Shown here: in pieces, positions 1 to 7,865 of the stretch
Numbering within the stretch: the stretch's first letter is position 1
Layout of the letters: each line of letters opens with the position of its first letter
From: CALLPQ01 sp964421675
GTDB lineage: Bacteria; Pseudomonadota; Alphaproteobacteria; Caulobacterales; Parvularculaceae
Length of the DNA: 64,000 nucleotides
Reading direction: 5' to 3'
Assembly: GCA_964421675.1 (NCBI GenBank)
Contig: CAYQXV010000003.1
Coordinates: 1-64,000, forward strand
The notes under the pieces: generated by a model
The model's input: the letters and a program-made list of their open reading frames with translations, nothing else
The model's database searches: none
Told to the model about the DNA's origin: nothing
Translations under genes and position numbers: made by a program

Positions 1-156
1 GTATTGGCGGAAAATGGCAGCGAGGTCGCAACGCTTAGCGATAGTGATTTCGGCAATTTAAATGATGGCCGTATTCGTGCGGGTATTTGGTCGGATGCAG
101 ATCGTGCATTTTCGCGGTGGGGCCGCAAGCTGGCAAAATTCCTCGCGAAAAACTAA
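1..156 (+). CDS. C-terminal fragment of an unidentified protein
   Basis: The frame is open from base 1 and ends in TAA at 154-156, giving the last 51 residues of a gene that begins outside the window. The tail is polar, then basic (it ends KLAKFLAKN), with no motif I recognise. It is followed within 25 bases by the end of the converging queD gene, so the two genes meet tail to tail. No function can be assigned from this fragment. The coding call rests only on an uninterrupted frame and a stop placed sensibly before the next gene. Confidence 0.55.
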   Translation, partial: VLAENGSEVATLSDSDFGNLNDGRIRAGIWSDADRAFSRWGRKLAKFLAKN

Positions 157-180
157 CGCAGGAATCTTCGTTGGGGATGA

Positions 181-552
181 TCAGCTGGTGAGCGTGTAAA
201 TGCACGCTTCACCAATTGATGGGCGGGCAATTTCGACTTGCTCTAACCCCGGAAATTGTCCTGATAGTTTTGCCGCAACCCATTTCGCTATATTTTCCAG
301 AGTCGGGCGCGATAGCCCTTCGATCTCATTGAGCAAGTGATGATCAAGCTCGTCGCGCACAGCCTCTAGCGCAGCGGTGACGTCATCAAAGTCAGCAACC
401 CAGCCAGTGGCCGCATCTGGCGTGCCAGCAATCGTGACGGTCATCGAGAATGAATGACCGTGCATGCGGCCATATCGCTCTGCGTCCGCAGGGCCAATGC
501 CGTCCAGATAATGTGCGGCGTCGAAGTTCATGGTTTTGGTGATGCGCATCAT
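181..552 (-). CDS. queD: 6-carboxytetrahydropterin synthase-like protein (QueD family)
   Basis: QueD converts dihydroneopterin triphosphate to 6-carboxy-tetrahydropterin, the second step of queuosine precursor (preQ0) synthesis, in the cytoplasm. The 123-residue length and the zinc-site elements fit the family: an early AAH and a later HGHSF, plus DHHLLN and a C-terminal SIGEACIY. It is the last gene of the minus-strand dapE-queC-queE run, 88 bases after queE, which supports the role. One feature is odd. The family normally has Cys four residues before the HGH (CxxxHGH), but here the codon is TAT, giving YGRMHGH. The catalytic Cys is therefore absent, and the exact reaction is less certain than the family call. 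Two adjacent ATGs (552 and 549) can serve as start. Confidence 0.85.
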   Translation of the reverse strand: MMRITKTMNFDAAHYLDGIGPADAERYGRMHGHSFSMTVTIAGTPDAATGWVADFDDVTAALEAVRDELDHHLLNEIEGLSRPTLENIAKWVAAKLSGQFPGLEQVEIARPSIGEACIYTLTS

Positions 553-640
553 CGCGATAACATCCGCTTCAATTCAATCAGTGCGGCCTTGTGAACGAAC
601 AATGTGTCGATGTCAAAATGTCAATTACCGATTGGCGAGA

Positions 641-1285
641 TTAGGCGATTCCAAGCCATTTATGGGTTTGCACGCTAAGGCGCCATTGGGGATGGGCGAG
701 GCAATATTGAACAGCCGCGCGCGTATTGGCTTCAATGTCTGGGCCATCCATGGGCTGCAGGAAATAGTGCTCGAATTGAAGGGCCTCATATTCGGCTGGA
801 TCACTGCCCGCCTGCGGGAATACCAGCTTACATTCATTACCGCTTGTTAGCTGGATCGAGGTTTGCGCTTTCGGGCTAACGCAAATCCAGTCGAGCCCTC
901 GCGGTGCGTCCAGTGTGCCATTTGTTTCAACACCCACCGAAAATTGATGCGCCTTAAACGCGTCAATCAGATTTTCGTCCAGCTGCAATAAAGGTTCACC
1001 GCCAGTGCAAACAATATAGGCATTAGCGCGCGAACTTGATTGTTCGTCCCAAAGATCTGCAACTTTCGCAGCGAGCGCGTCTGCAGTGTATTTACCGCCA
1101 TTTTCGCCGTTGGTGCCGACAAAATCAGTATCGCAAAACTGGCAGATCGCTGATGCGCGATCCTTTTCCAGTCCCGACCATAGATTGCAGCCAGAAAACC
1201 GAAGAAATATCGCAGCGCGGCCCGCCTGTGCGCCTTCGCCCTGCAGCGTTTTATGGATTTCTTTGACGGAATAAACTTTAGCCAT
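641..1285 (-). CDS. queE: 7-carboxy-7-deazaguanine synthase (radical SAM)
   Basis: QueE is the radical-SAM enzyme that rearranges 6-carboxy-tetrahydropterin to 7-carboxy-7-deazaguanine in preQ0 synthesis. The N-terminus reads MAKVYSVKEIHKTLQGEGAQ, followed by cluster-binding cysteines near residues 33, 48 and 51. The spacing is C-x14-C-x2-C rather than the usual CxxxCxxC, which is a known variant of QueE. CTGGEPLLQ is the glycine-rich SAM-binding motif. The frame is open upstream to 1363, but I place the start at the ATG ending at 1285, where homology begins. With that start the gene overlaps the end of queC by 8 bases, suggesting translational coupling. The product is 214 residues, normal for the family. 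Confidence 0.93.
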   Translation of the reverse strand: MAKVYSVKEIHKTLQGEGAQAGRAAIFLRFSGCNLWSGLEKDRASAICQFCDTDFVGTNGENGGKYTADALAAKVADLWDEQSSSRANAYIVCTGGEPLLQLDENLIDAFKAHQFSVGVETNGTLDAPRGLDWICVSPKAQTSIQLTSGNECKLVFPQAGSDPAEYEALQFEHYFLQPMDGPDIEANTRAAVQYCLAHPQWRLSVQTHKWLGIA

Positions 1286-1976
1286 GGTCTTGGCTCCACC
1301 TGGCCCAGCCATTTGCCCGCAACTCACAGGCGGGACATTTTCCGCAGCCATATCCCCAATCATGCAGCGTATCGCGAACGCCCAAATAGCAACTATGCGA
1401 ATGCACGCGGATTAAGTCGACAAAGGCTTGCCCGCCAATATCAAAGGCAAGCGCCCAGCTTTGTGCTTTTGTTAGCGCCATGAGCGGTGTTTCAAGACCC
1501 AATGCTGTTTCCATCCCCAGATTAATGGCGTGCATTTGTGCGGTAAGTGTTGCGGCGCGGCAGTCTGGATAGCCAGAAAAATCAGTCTCACACATGCCCG
1601 CAATCAATGTCTTTTGATTGCGCCGCCAGGCGAGGGCCCCGGCAAAAACCAAAAATGCGAGGTTTCGCCCCGGTACGAATGTGTTTGGCAGACCTGCATC
1701 ATTCTTATCGATTGCAACGTTCTCCGTCATTGCAGTTTGTGAGACTTTGCCCAGGCTAGGCATGGCAATCAAATGGTCCGTACCCAATCGATCTTCCCAT
1801 ACTGATTTGATAGATCCGATTTTGTCTCGAATGAGCTGGCGCGCTTCAAGTTCAACATCGTGGCGTTGGCCATAGTCAAACCCAACCGTTTCAACATGAT
1901 CATAGCGATCAAGGGCCCAGCCCAGTACAGTTGCGCTGTCTTGACCTCCAGAAAATATCACCAGGGCTTTGTGCAT
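1278..1976 (-). CDS. queC: 7-cyano-7-deazaguanine synthase
   Basis: QueC is the ATP-dependent enzyme that turns 7-carboxy-7-deazaguanine into preQ0 with ammonia. The PP-loop SGGQDS sits at residues 9-14. The C-terminal zinc site is visible as a Cys in HSCYLG followed by CGKCPAC and ELRANGW. The length of 232 residues is typical. I chose the ATG at 1976, giving MHKALVIFSGGQDS. A TTG five codons upstream is possible but would add residues outside the family. The gene follows a membrane protein by about 20 bases, overlaps queE by 8, and clearly belongs to the queC-queE-queD unit. No strong Shine-Dalgarno sequence is visible. Confidence 0.95.
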   Translation of the reverse strand: MHKALVIFSGGQDSATVLGWALDRYDHVETVGFDYGQRHDVELEARQLIRDKIGSIKSVWEDRLGTDHLIAMPSLGKVSQTAMTENVAIDKNDAGLPNTFVPGRNLAFLVFAGALAWRRNQKTLIAGMCETDFSGYPDCRAATLTAQMHAINLGMETALGLETPLMALTKAQSWALAFDIGGQAFVDLIRVHSHSCYLGVRDTLHDWGYGCGKCPACELRANGWARWSQDHG

Positions 1977-1996
1977 AAATGTGTGTGCCAATAGAT

Positions 1997-2611
1997 TTAA
2001 GCGGTGAAGGAGAAAGGTGAGACGATCAATTGGTAGATGGTCTGGGTGACAATATTGATAAATAACAAGCCGATCATCAGGGCCGCAATGATCGCCATAT
2101 CACATTGCGGAAGGGCGCGTCTTAAGACCCCCCAAATCAGAACAATAGAGGCCACAATAACCGGCAGCACAATAAGCGGTAGCAGCGGCTCGAACCGTGT
2201 TAAGGCAAGAACCAGAGGCGGAACCGCAAATAAAATCGCCACCATCATTCTCATCCAGTTATAGGATAAAATAATATCGCTTGCTTGCTCACGATAGCCA
2301 AGCCGATTGGCCGCCAGGATGAGCATTCCCAGACCACCAAACCATTCGAGCAAAAACTGCACTGATTTTGCAAAAAAGGCAGGAACTCTAGGAACAAGTA
2401 CAAGGGTTTCGGCTTGTCGTTCTGCCATATCTCGCAGCGCGGGAGACACAACATACATGATTGCCATGGTAATCAATAAAGCGGGAATAATCAGCCAGAA
2501 CGATTTTAGAACGCCGTCAACCGTGCGATCAAAACGGGACTGCCACCCTTCTTGATTTAAGGCCATCGCCCAGAGGGCAGTTAGCTGGTCAATGAAATAG
2601 GCTATCGTCAC
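1997..2611 (-). CDS. Integral membrane protein of unknown function
   Basis: This 204-residue protein has about five hydrophobic segments: a first near residues 36-56, one around 86-102, and three closely spaced in the C-terminal half. A short amphipathic N-terminus precedes them. No enzymatic motif or recognised family signature is visible. The start ATG overlaps the dapE stop in an ATGA arrangement, and queC follows 20 bases later, so it is co-transcribed between lysine/peptidoglycan precursor and queuosine genes. Position alone does not say which pathway it serves. It is probably a conserved inner-membrane protein, and I do not recognise the family. Confidence 0.8.
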   Translation of the reverse strand: MTIAYFIDQLTALWAMALNQEGWQSRFDRTVDGVLKSFWLIIPALLITMAIMYVVSPALRDMAERQAETLVLVPRVPAFFAKSVQFLLEWFGGLGMLILAANRLGYREQASDIILSYNWMRMMVAILFAVPPLVLALTRFEPLLPLIVLPVIVASIVLIWGVLRRALPQCDMAIIAALMIGLLFINIVTQTIYQLIVSPFSFTA

Positions 2612-3792
2612 TGCGGTGTTCCGTAGGTTTTAAAATAGGTGGCAAGAATATCTGCATAAATGTCAGTCAGCAGAGTAATATCAGCGGTTTCCACACGTTC
2701 ATCAATCTGGTGCATGGTCGCGCCAACAAGTCCGAATTCCGCAACCGGGGCGATGCGCTGTATGAACCGCGCATCTGACGTGCCGCCAGATGTTGATAGA
2801 TCTGGTTGATTGCCAGTGCGCTTTTTAACACATGCCGCCAACATCGATAAAAAGTCATCATCGCGGGTCAGGAAGGCTTCCCCTGAAATGATTGATTCTA
2901 ACGATGCACTCAATCCGGTTTGCTCTTGCGCGTGCGCCAGGCGTTCAGTGATCCAGTTTGCGACATCGGCGCCGCGCCAGTTTGGATTGAACCGAACGTT
3001 CAGCCGGATTTTGACATCATCGGGGATAACATTGTGGGCCGGATTATCGGTTTCTATCTGTGTGATCTGCAGGCTCGATGGCTGAAAGCGGGCATAGCCA
3101 TCGTCGAGCGGGGTTTGCGTTAATGCGGTTAAATAGGCTGGCAGCGCATGCAATGGGTTTTTCGCCCGATCAGGATAGGCAACATGGCCTTGCTGGCCCT
3201 TAATCGTGACCCAGGCATTAATGCTGCCGCGCCGCCCAACCTTTATCATCTCGCCCATTTTAGCCGGGTTTGTGGGCTCGCCAACCAGGCAATGATCGAT
3301 GGTCTCGCCGCGCTCTTCTAACCAGGACAGCATTTTTTGCGTGCCATTAATGGCGGGGCCTTCTTCGTCGCCAGTTATCATCAAGCTGATTGAGCCGGCG
3401 GTGGGTGTGTGTGAACTGGTCGATAAATATTGGGCTGCCGCGCCAATGAATGCGGCAATGGCACCTTTCATGTCGGCGGCGCCGCGCCCGGTTAAAATGC
3501 CGTCTTCAATATGGGCGGCAAAGGGCGGGGTCGTCCAATCGGCCTCACGCCCCGGCGGGACCACATCTGTGTGGCCAGCAAAACAAAAATTGGGGCTTTG
3601 TGAGCCAAGGCGGGCATACAGATTTTCCACAGGCGGTGTGCCTTCCGCCTCAAACATCATCCGCGACACATCAAAGCCCAATCGCGTTAGATGGCCTTCC
3701 AGAACATCAAGGGCCCCCGCCTCGGTGGGGGTCACCGACGGGCATTGAATAAGCTGCTGTGCCAGCAAGATTGGGTCGATTGCATGGGTCAT
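2608..3792 (-). CDS. dapE: Succinyl-diaminopimelate desuccinylase
   Basis: DapE hydrolyses N-succinyl-LL-diaminopimelate in the succinylase branch of lysine and meso-DAP synthesis, supplying peptidoglycan. It is an M20 metallopeptidase, and its two-zinc motifs are all present: AGHTDVVPPG (His about 74, Asp about 76), GRGAADMKGA (bridging Asp about 107), GDEEGPAINGT (catalytic Glu about 143), CLVGEPTNP and GGTSDARF. The length of 394 residues is close to the usual 375-385. The open frame continues to a GTG at 3825, but the ATG at 3792 (MTHAIDPILL) matches the family start. It is the first gene of a minus-strand run and is divergent from the cupin gene. Confidence 0.95.
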   Translation of the reverse strand: MTHAIDPILLAQQLIQCPSVTPTEAGALDVLEGHLTRLGFDVSRMMFEAEGTPPVENLYARLGSQSPNFCFAGHTDVVPPGREADWTTPPFAAHIEDGILTGRGAADMKGAIAAFIGAAAQYLSTSSHTPTAGSISLMITGDEEGPAINGTQKMLSWLEERGETIDHCLVGEPTNPAKMGEMIKVGRRGSINAWVTIKGQQGHVAYPDRAKNPLHALPAYLTALTQTPLDDGYARFQPSSLQITQIETDNPAHNVIPDDVKIRLNVRFNPNWRGADVANWITERLAHAQEQTGLSASLESIISGEAFLTRDDDFLSMLAACVKKRTGNQPDLSTSGGTSDARFIQRIAPVAEFGLVGATMHQIDERVETADITLLTDIYADILATYFKTYGTPQ

Positions 3793-3941
3793 GATTGACA
3801 GGTAATGCACCAACGCGATTGGCACAAGAAGTGATGGACTTGCGAGTGATAAGATGTCGCCACCAGGCCTGCAACTCGGCTATAAATGGGTTGGTCTGTC
3901 GTGAATGAAGTTTTTGTGCGAGCTGGCGAGGAGCGGTGATC

Positions 3942-4406
3942 ATGCCAAAAATTAATCGTGATGAAATTCCCGTGAGAGTAGGCGGTCTTTACCCCGGTGC
4001 GCTTGGCGAGATTGTCTCTAAGCGCAAAAAGCAAGCGCTGGGCGATGCGGGCGGTCTTACGCAATTTGGTGTGAATTTGACCGTTTTGCCGCCGGGCTCT
4101 GCATCCGCCCATCGCCATTGGCACGCTAATGAGGATGAATTTGTACTCATCATTGCGGGCAATGTTGCCTTAATCGAAGATGACGGTGAAACTGAATTGA
4201 CGCCCGGCGATGCGGCAGCGTTTCCAGCGGGCCGGGCCGTTGGCCATATGTTGTTAAACCGCTCGGACACAGAAGTGATTGTGCTTGAGATTGGCTCGCG
4301 CGCAAATGAAGAAGAAGTTTTTTACACAGACCCCGACGTGGATATGAAACTCACGCGTAAAGATGCCCAGTGGAATATCACACGCAAAGACGGGACGTCT
4401 TATTGA
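3942..4406 (+). CDS. Cupin-domain protein
   Basis: This 154-residue single-domain cupin has the two conserved metal-site motifs. The first spans roughly residues 45-70 (SAHRHWHANEDEFVLIIAG, giving HxH plus Glu). The second spans about 86-100 (LTPGDAAAFPAG, followed by GHML). Members of this group are usually described as transcriptional regulators or small metal-bound enzymes of unknown substrate, and nothing here narrows that down. The start is fixed by GAGGAG at 3928-3933, eight bases before the ATG at 3942. A GTG two codons upstream is less well placed. It diverges from dapE, and its last seven bases overlap the end of the converging fusion gene. Confidence 0.88.
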   Translation: MPKINRDEIPVRVGGLYPGALGEIVSKRKKQALGDAGGLTQFGVNLTVLPPGSASAHRHWHANEDEFVLIIAGNVALIEDDGETELTPGDAAAFPAGRAVGHMLLNRSDTEVIVLEIGSRANEEEVFYTDPDVDMKLTRKDAQWNITRKDGTSY

Positions 4407-6574
4407 GTTTTCATAAATGCCGGTTGTTCCGCATGGGTTTTATCAACACCAAATAGCGAAATGCCGGTAATGCCGCGCTCAATAAATGCGGCACGATCAG
4501 CTTCCGGCGACCAGCCCAATACCTGTTTTGGTTTTGTATTGTCATAAGGAGAGCGTTGTGCACGGCATTGCCAATCGCGCAGTGTTGGCCGGGTTAAATT
4601 GCGTTGGCCTTTCAGATAGCGTTTGGCGTAATATTTTACCGTATCGACGACAAAATACCGCCAGGTCGGCGTTGGGATTGCCCGCATGGCAACGCCGTAC
4701 CCTGTTGCAATGGCGGAGAAATAATCGCGCGTTGACAGTAATGGGTCACCGACAAGATTAAAGGCTTCACCTTCAATGGAGGCCGCATTCATCGCCGCAA
4801 CCAGACCGTTGGCGACATCTTCGACAAGAACAAATGGCATAGTGTTGCGTCCATTGCCCCACATCTTGCAGGCGGTGGAACTGCGCCACATGGCGATCCC
4901 CCAATGTTGTAAGGGGCCGCCTTCGCCAATAACAATGCCGGGGCGCACAATGACAAGCGGTAAGCCATCATTTTCATGCATCGCCATCAACTCCGCTTCG
5001 CATTTTGCTTTTGAGCGTGAGTAAAGATCGCGTTCTTCAAGATCTTCATCAAACGGCACGGCTTCGCTGATGGTAATATCATCTGTAGACGTATCATAGC
5101 TCGATATTGTACCCGTATAGATCAAACGGCGAATACCGGCATCAAGGCAGCATTGCCCAATATGCTTGGCAACATTGACATCATTTTCAAGATAGCGCTC
5201 CCAGCTGGTCTCTGTAGCGCGGGCAAAATTATACACCGTGTCAATTCCGTTAAGCGCGGTCATGACATCTTCGGTGTTCTTCAAATCTCCGGTGAAGCCG
5301 GTGATGCGGCCATCCTCGCGCTCAAAGCCAGTGACCCGGCCGCGAGAGAAAACCCGCACGTGATGCCCGGCATCGGCGAGTGCGTGGCAAGTATGGCGGC
5401 CAATAAATCCGGTTCCGCCAATAACCAGAACGTCTGGTTCTGCGGCTTCGCTATTCTCACTTAGTGCGTTCTCTTTTATGTTGGTTTTGTTTTGTGCAGC
5501 CTCAATTGCGGGGCTTGCTTTATCGAGAACATCTTCCATGTGCTCAATGGCCGTTTTGGCCAGCTCGGGGCTAAGGCGACGATCGATGGGGGTGCCTTTT
5601 GCCAAGCTGGCATAAAAGCTTTGAACGCCCCGTGTCATGGAAAGCCCATAGGGGCCGAGGGAATTTAACGAACTGGCCTGACGCACCGCATTGACCACGC
5701 CCGTCCGTGTTGCCTGCATTGCGTTGCTCATTTGTTGAACAAACGGGCCAACGACAATGTCGTGCATGGGGGTGCGTTCAAAGTGGTAGCTGTCTTCGGC
5801 AAAGCTGAAGCGTGCACTTGCGCCAGTACCGCGTACACTGACGGACCGATCATCATGGCCTTCAATCAGGGAGATATCGATATTGATTTGGGTTGCCCCG
5901 GAGCGCGCTGCAATCGACCAGCCTTGGAAATGTGTGATGTCGCCGGGAATTGTAACGGGGTGGCGCAAATTGACCGAAATATCATCAAGGTCGTCAAACA
6001 GGTCAGCGGCAAAGGCAAACAGATGGCTGCCAATTTCAAAAAGAATGTTTTCTGGCGCGCGTAACATCCATAACCCGTATGGACCTGCACGCAGCGGCGC
6101 TAGCGGTAATCGCCAGTTTAACTGGACATGATCAAGCATCCCGATCTTGCTGTTCTCAATGTCGCGGCGCAGCTTTTCATAGCCCGGCAGCATCAAGAAG
6201 TTATGATTGATGCCTAGAGTGACATTGTGGTCGCGCGCAACTGCGCTGAGCGTGTCTGCTTGGTCAGAGGCAAGGCAAAATGGTTTTTCAACAAAACAAT
6301 GGCGCCCCGATTTTAGGATTGCTTGTGCGGGATCAAAGTGAGCATGGGGCGGGGTTAGAACATGGACGACCGTGCACGGATCTTTTTCAAGCATTTCTTC
6401 AAGGTCGGTATAGACGCTCGCGCCAATCGGGTCAGCAATGGCTTGTGCATTGGCTTGAGATAGATCGCATACTGCGCTGATGCGCGTGCCGGGAGTGCGT
6501 TTTAGGGCATTGGCGTGCCAGCTTGCGATATAGCCTGCGCCTAATAGGGCGACGTTTGTGGTCGTTTGTGCCAT
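4400..6574 (-). CDS. Gfo/Idh/MocA oxidoreductase fused to an NAD(P)-dependent epimerase/dehydratase
   Basis: This is one uninterrupted 724-residue frame carrying two enzymes that are normally separate. Residues 1 to about 355 form a Gfo/Idh/MocA dehydrogenase: nucleotide-binding GAGYIASWHANAL at the N-terminus and the catalytic EKPFCL element near residue 95. A polar linker (about 356-378) leads to a short-chain-type sugar epimerase/dehydratase, with the Rossmann motif GGTGFIG and the catalytic pair YTGTISSYD and YSRSK (YxxxK). Both halves use nicotinamide cofactors and typically act on nucleotide sugars or related polyols. The gene follows a glycosyltransferase by 18 bases on the same strand, suggesting a polysaccharide or glycolipid role. 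The substrate is unknown. Confidence 0.9.
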   Translation of the reverse strand: MAQTTTNVALLGAGYIASWHANALKRTPGTRISAVCDLSQANAQAIADPIGASVYTDLEEMLEKDPCTVVHVLTPPHAHFDPAQAILKSGRHCFVEKPFCLASDQADTLSAVARDHNVTLGINHNFLMLPGYEKLRRDIENSKIGMLDHVQLNWRLPLAPLRAGPYGLWMLRAPENILFEIGSHLFAFAADLFDDLDDISVNLRHPVTIPGDITHFQGWSIAARSGATQINIDISLIEGHDDRSVSVRGTGASARFSFAEDSYHFERTPMHDIVVGPFVQQMSNAMQATRTGVVNAVRQASSLNSLGPYGLSMTRGVQSFYASLAKGTPIDRRLSPELAKTAIEHMEDVLDKASPAIEAAQNKTNIKENALSENSEAAEPDVLVIGGTGFIGRHTCHALADAGHHVRVFSRGRVTGFEREDGRITGFTGDLKNTEDVMTALNGIDTVYNFARATETSWERYLENDVNVAKHIGQCCLDAGIRRLIYTGTISSYDTSTDDITISEAVPFDEDLEERDLYSRSKAKCEAELMAMHENDGLPLVIVRPGIVIGEGGPLQHWGIAMWRSSTACKMWGNGRNTMPFVLVEDVANGLVAAMNAASIEGEAFNLVGDPLLSTRDYFSAIATGYGVAMRAIPTPTWRYFVVDTVKYYAKRYLKGQRNLTRPTLRDWQCRAQRSPYDNTKPKQVLGWSPEADRAAFIERGITGISLFGVDKTHAEQPAFMKTQ

Positions 6575-6592
6575 GGGATCTGAACTATTCTG

Positions 6593-7609
6593 TTATTTAT
6601 ACTCAACGATTTCGACAGCGCGCCCTGTCATCCGTTTCAGGTGATATTCGACAATACCCAAAAGGTTGGGGAATTTTGCCAACACCAAAAAGCGCGCATG
6701 AAGGCTAGCCTGATTTGCGCCAATGCCTTCTGTGATTAACCGGGCCCGTGTACGGATAAATGAGAGAATGTAAAGACCGGTTAACACCAGACTGAAACCG
6801 GCGGTAAAGGGCGCGAGCCCCAATATTACAAGAGGCAGTGCGCCAGCCCAAAACCAGGCCCGGCGGCGCGGGGCACTGAAATATCCCTCATGAAGACCGC
6901 CAACCAGCGCATAGGCGTAGCCAGCGCGTCGGGCGCGGTGCCACCATTGGGAAAAATGGTGCATATCCGCATCGTGCAGACATAGGGTGTGGTCAATGCG
7001 CCAGAGCTTGTAGCCGGCTGCGCGAAGGCGAATACAAAGCTCATCATCTTCTGCGGCGATGACCTTTTCATTGAATCCTTTGATCGCCTCGAAACTGGTG
7101 CGCCGGATCATGAAAATCCCTCCGCAGGCGTCAATTTCACCAATCGGGCCAATCCACTCCAGATCGCATAGCTGATTATAGGGGGTCTTTTCGGGGAAAA
7201 GCTCCTTGCAACGCCCGGTCACCAGCGCAAGATTTTCCTCTTCGGCGATTTTTGCCGCCGCTTTGCCGGGAAACTCAGGATCGACTTCGCAATCGCCGTC
7301 AATGAACATGACGAGATCTGTGTCCGGATATGCAGCCATGAGCGCGGCAAACCCCTCATTGCGGGCCCTTGCTGCGGTAAATGGCCGGTCCATATCCAGT
7401 TCCAGGCACTGAATGTCGTTTTTGTTGGCCCATTGCACACTATCATCGTCCGAGGCTGAATCGACGTAAACCACTCTGTGGCTTAGTTTTTTCAGGGCGC
7501 TCAGGCATCGCACCAGGCGCTCCCCCTCATTTCTGCCGATTGCCACATAGCCGATCGTGCCCGGCGTTATGCCAGCTTGATCAGATATCGGGGACTCGGA
7601 ATTTTTCAT
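6593..7609 (-). CDS. Family 2 glycosyltransferase
   Basis: This is a 338-residue GT-A fold glycosyltransferase. The N-terminal domain shows YVAIGRNEGERLVRCL at the nucleotide-sugar site, VYVDSASDDDS, and the metal-binding MFIDGDCEVD (a DxD-like DGD). An acidic AAEDDELCIRLR segment is the likely catalytic region. The C-terminal portion has two hydrophobic segments (about 255-295), consistent with inner-membrane association. It sits directly before the oxidoreductase-epimerase fusion, in the same direction and with 18 bases between, so the two probably act in one surface-polysaccharide or glycolipid pathway. The sugar donor and acceptor cannot be read from sequence. Confidence 0.88.
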   Translation of the reverse strand: MKNSESPISDQAGITPGTIGYVAIGRNEGERLVRCLSALKKLSHRVVYVDSASDDDSVQWANKNDIQCLELDMDRPFTAARARNEGFAALMAAYPDTDLVMFIDGDCEVDPEFPGKAAAKIAEEENLALVTGRCKELFPEKTPYNQLCDLEWIGPIGEIDACGGIFMIRRTSFEAIKGFNEKVIAAEDDELCIRLRAAGYKLWRIDHTLCLHDADMHHFSQWWHRARRAGYAYALVGGLHEGYFSAPRRRAWFWAGALPLVILGLAPFTAGFSLVLTGLYILSFIRTRARLITEGIGANQASLHARFLVLAKFPNLLGIVEYHLKRMTGRAVEIVEYK

Positions 7610-7802
7610 GAAGGCAACCAGGTGGATGGTTTTGAGGGATAGGCTATGAAACCATCAGTTTATCGGTGTATTGAAGCGAGGAAATGCAGCGAATTGCCTT
7701 GAAAATCAAGTGATAGCCCCTTGGGCGGTGAAATCCTCTTGGTTGAATGCGGTTTATCCATGGACAAAAAGCGAGCCCTTGGCTACAAGCCGCGGTCGAT
7801 AC

Positions 7803-7824
7803 ACATAAACTTTTCTTTATATGT
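7803..7824 (+). promoter_or_regulatory. Candidate operator upstream of metK
   Basis: An AT-rich imperfect inverted repeat, ATAAA (7805-7809) and TTTAT (7816-7820) inside a longer ACATAAA...TTTATATGT, lies 42 bases before the metK ATG. In Alphaproteobacteria SAM-cycle genes are often controlled by the ArsR-family regulator SahR, whose sites, as I recall them, are ATAAAG/CTTTAT-type palindromes. That assignment is inference. I found no recognisable SAM riboswitch in 7610-7865. Confidence 0.4.
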
Positions 7825-7865
7825 TCGTGGATCCGTCCATGACCAGCGCATGAAAGGCCGTTCCT

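Noticed and set aside
7610..7865. SAM riboswitch before metK
   Set aside because: I could not fit the conserved elements of SAM-II or SAM/SAH riboswitches to this leader. An AT-rich inverted repeat is the only structure.
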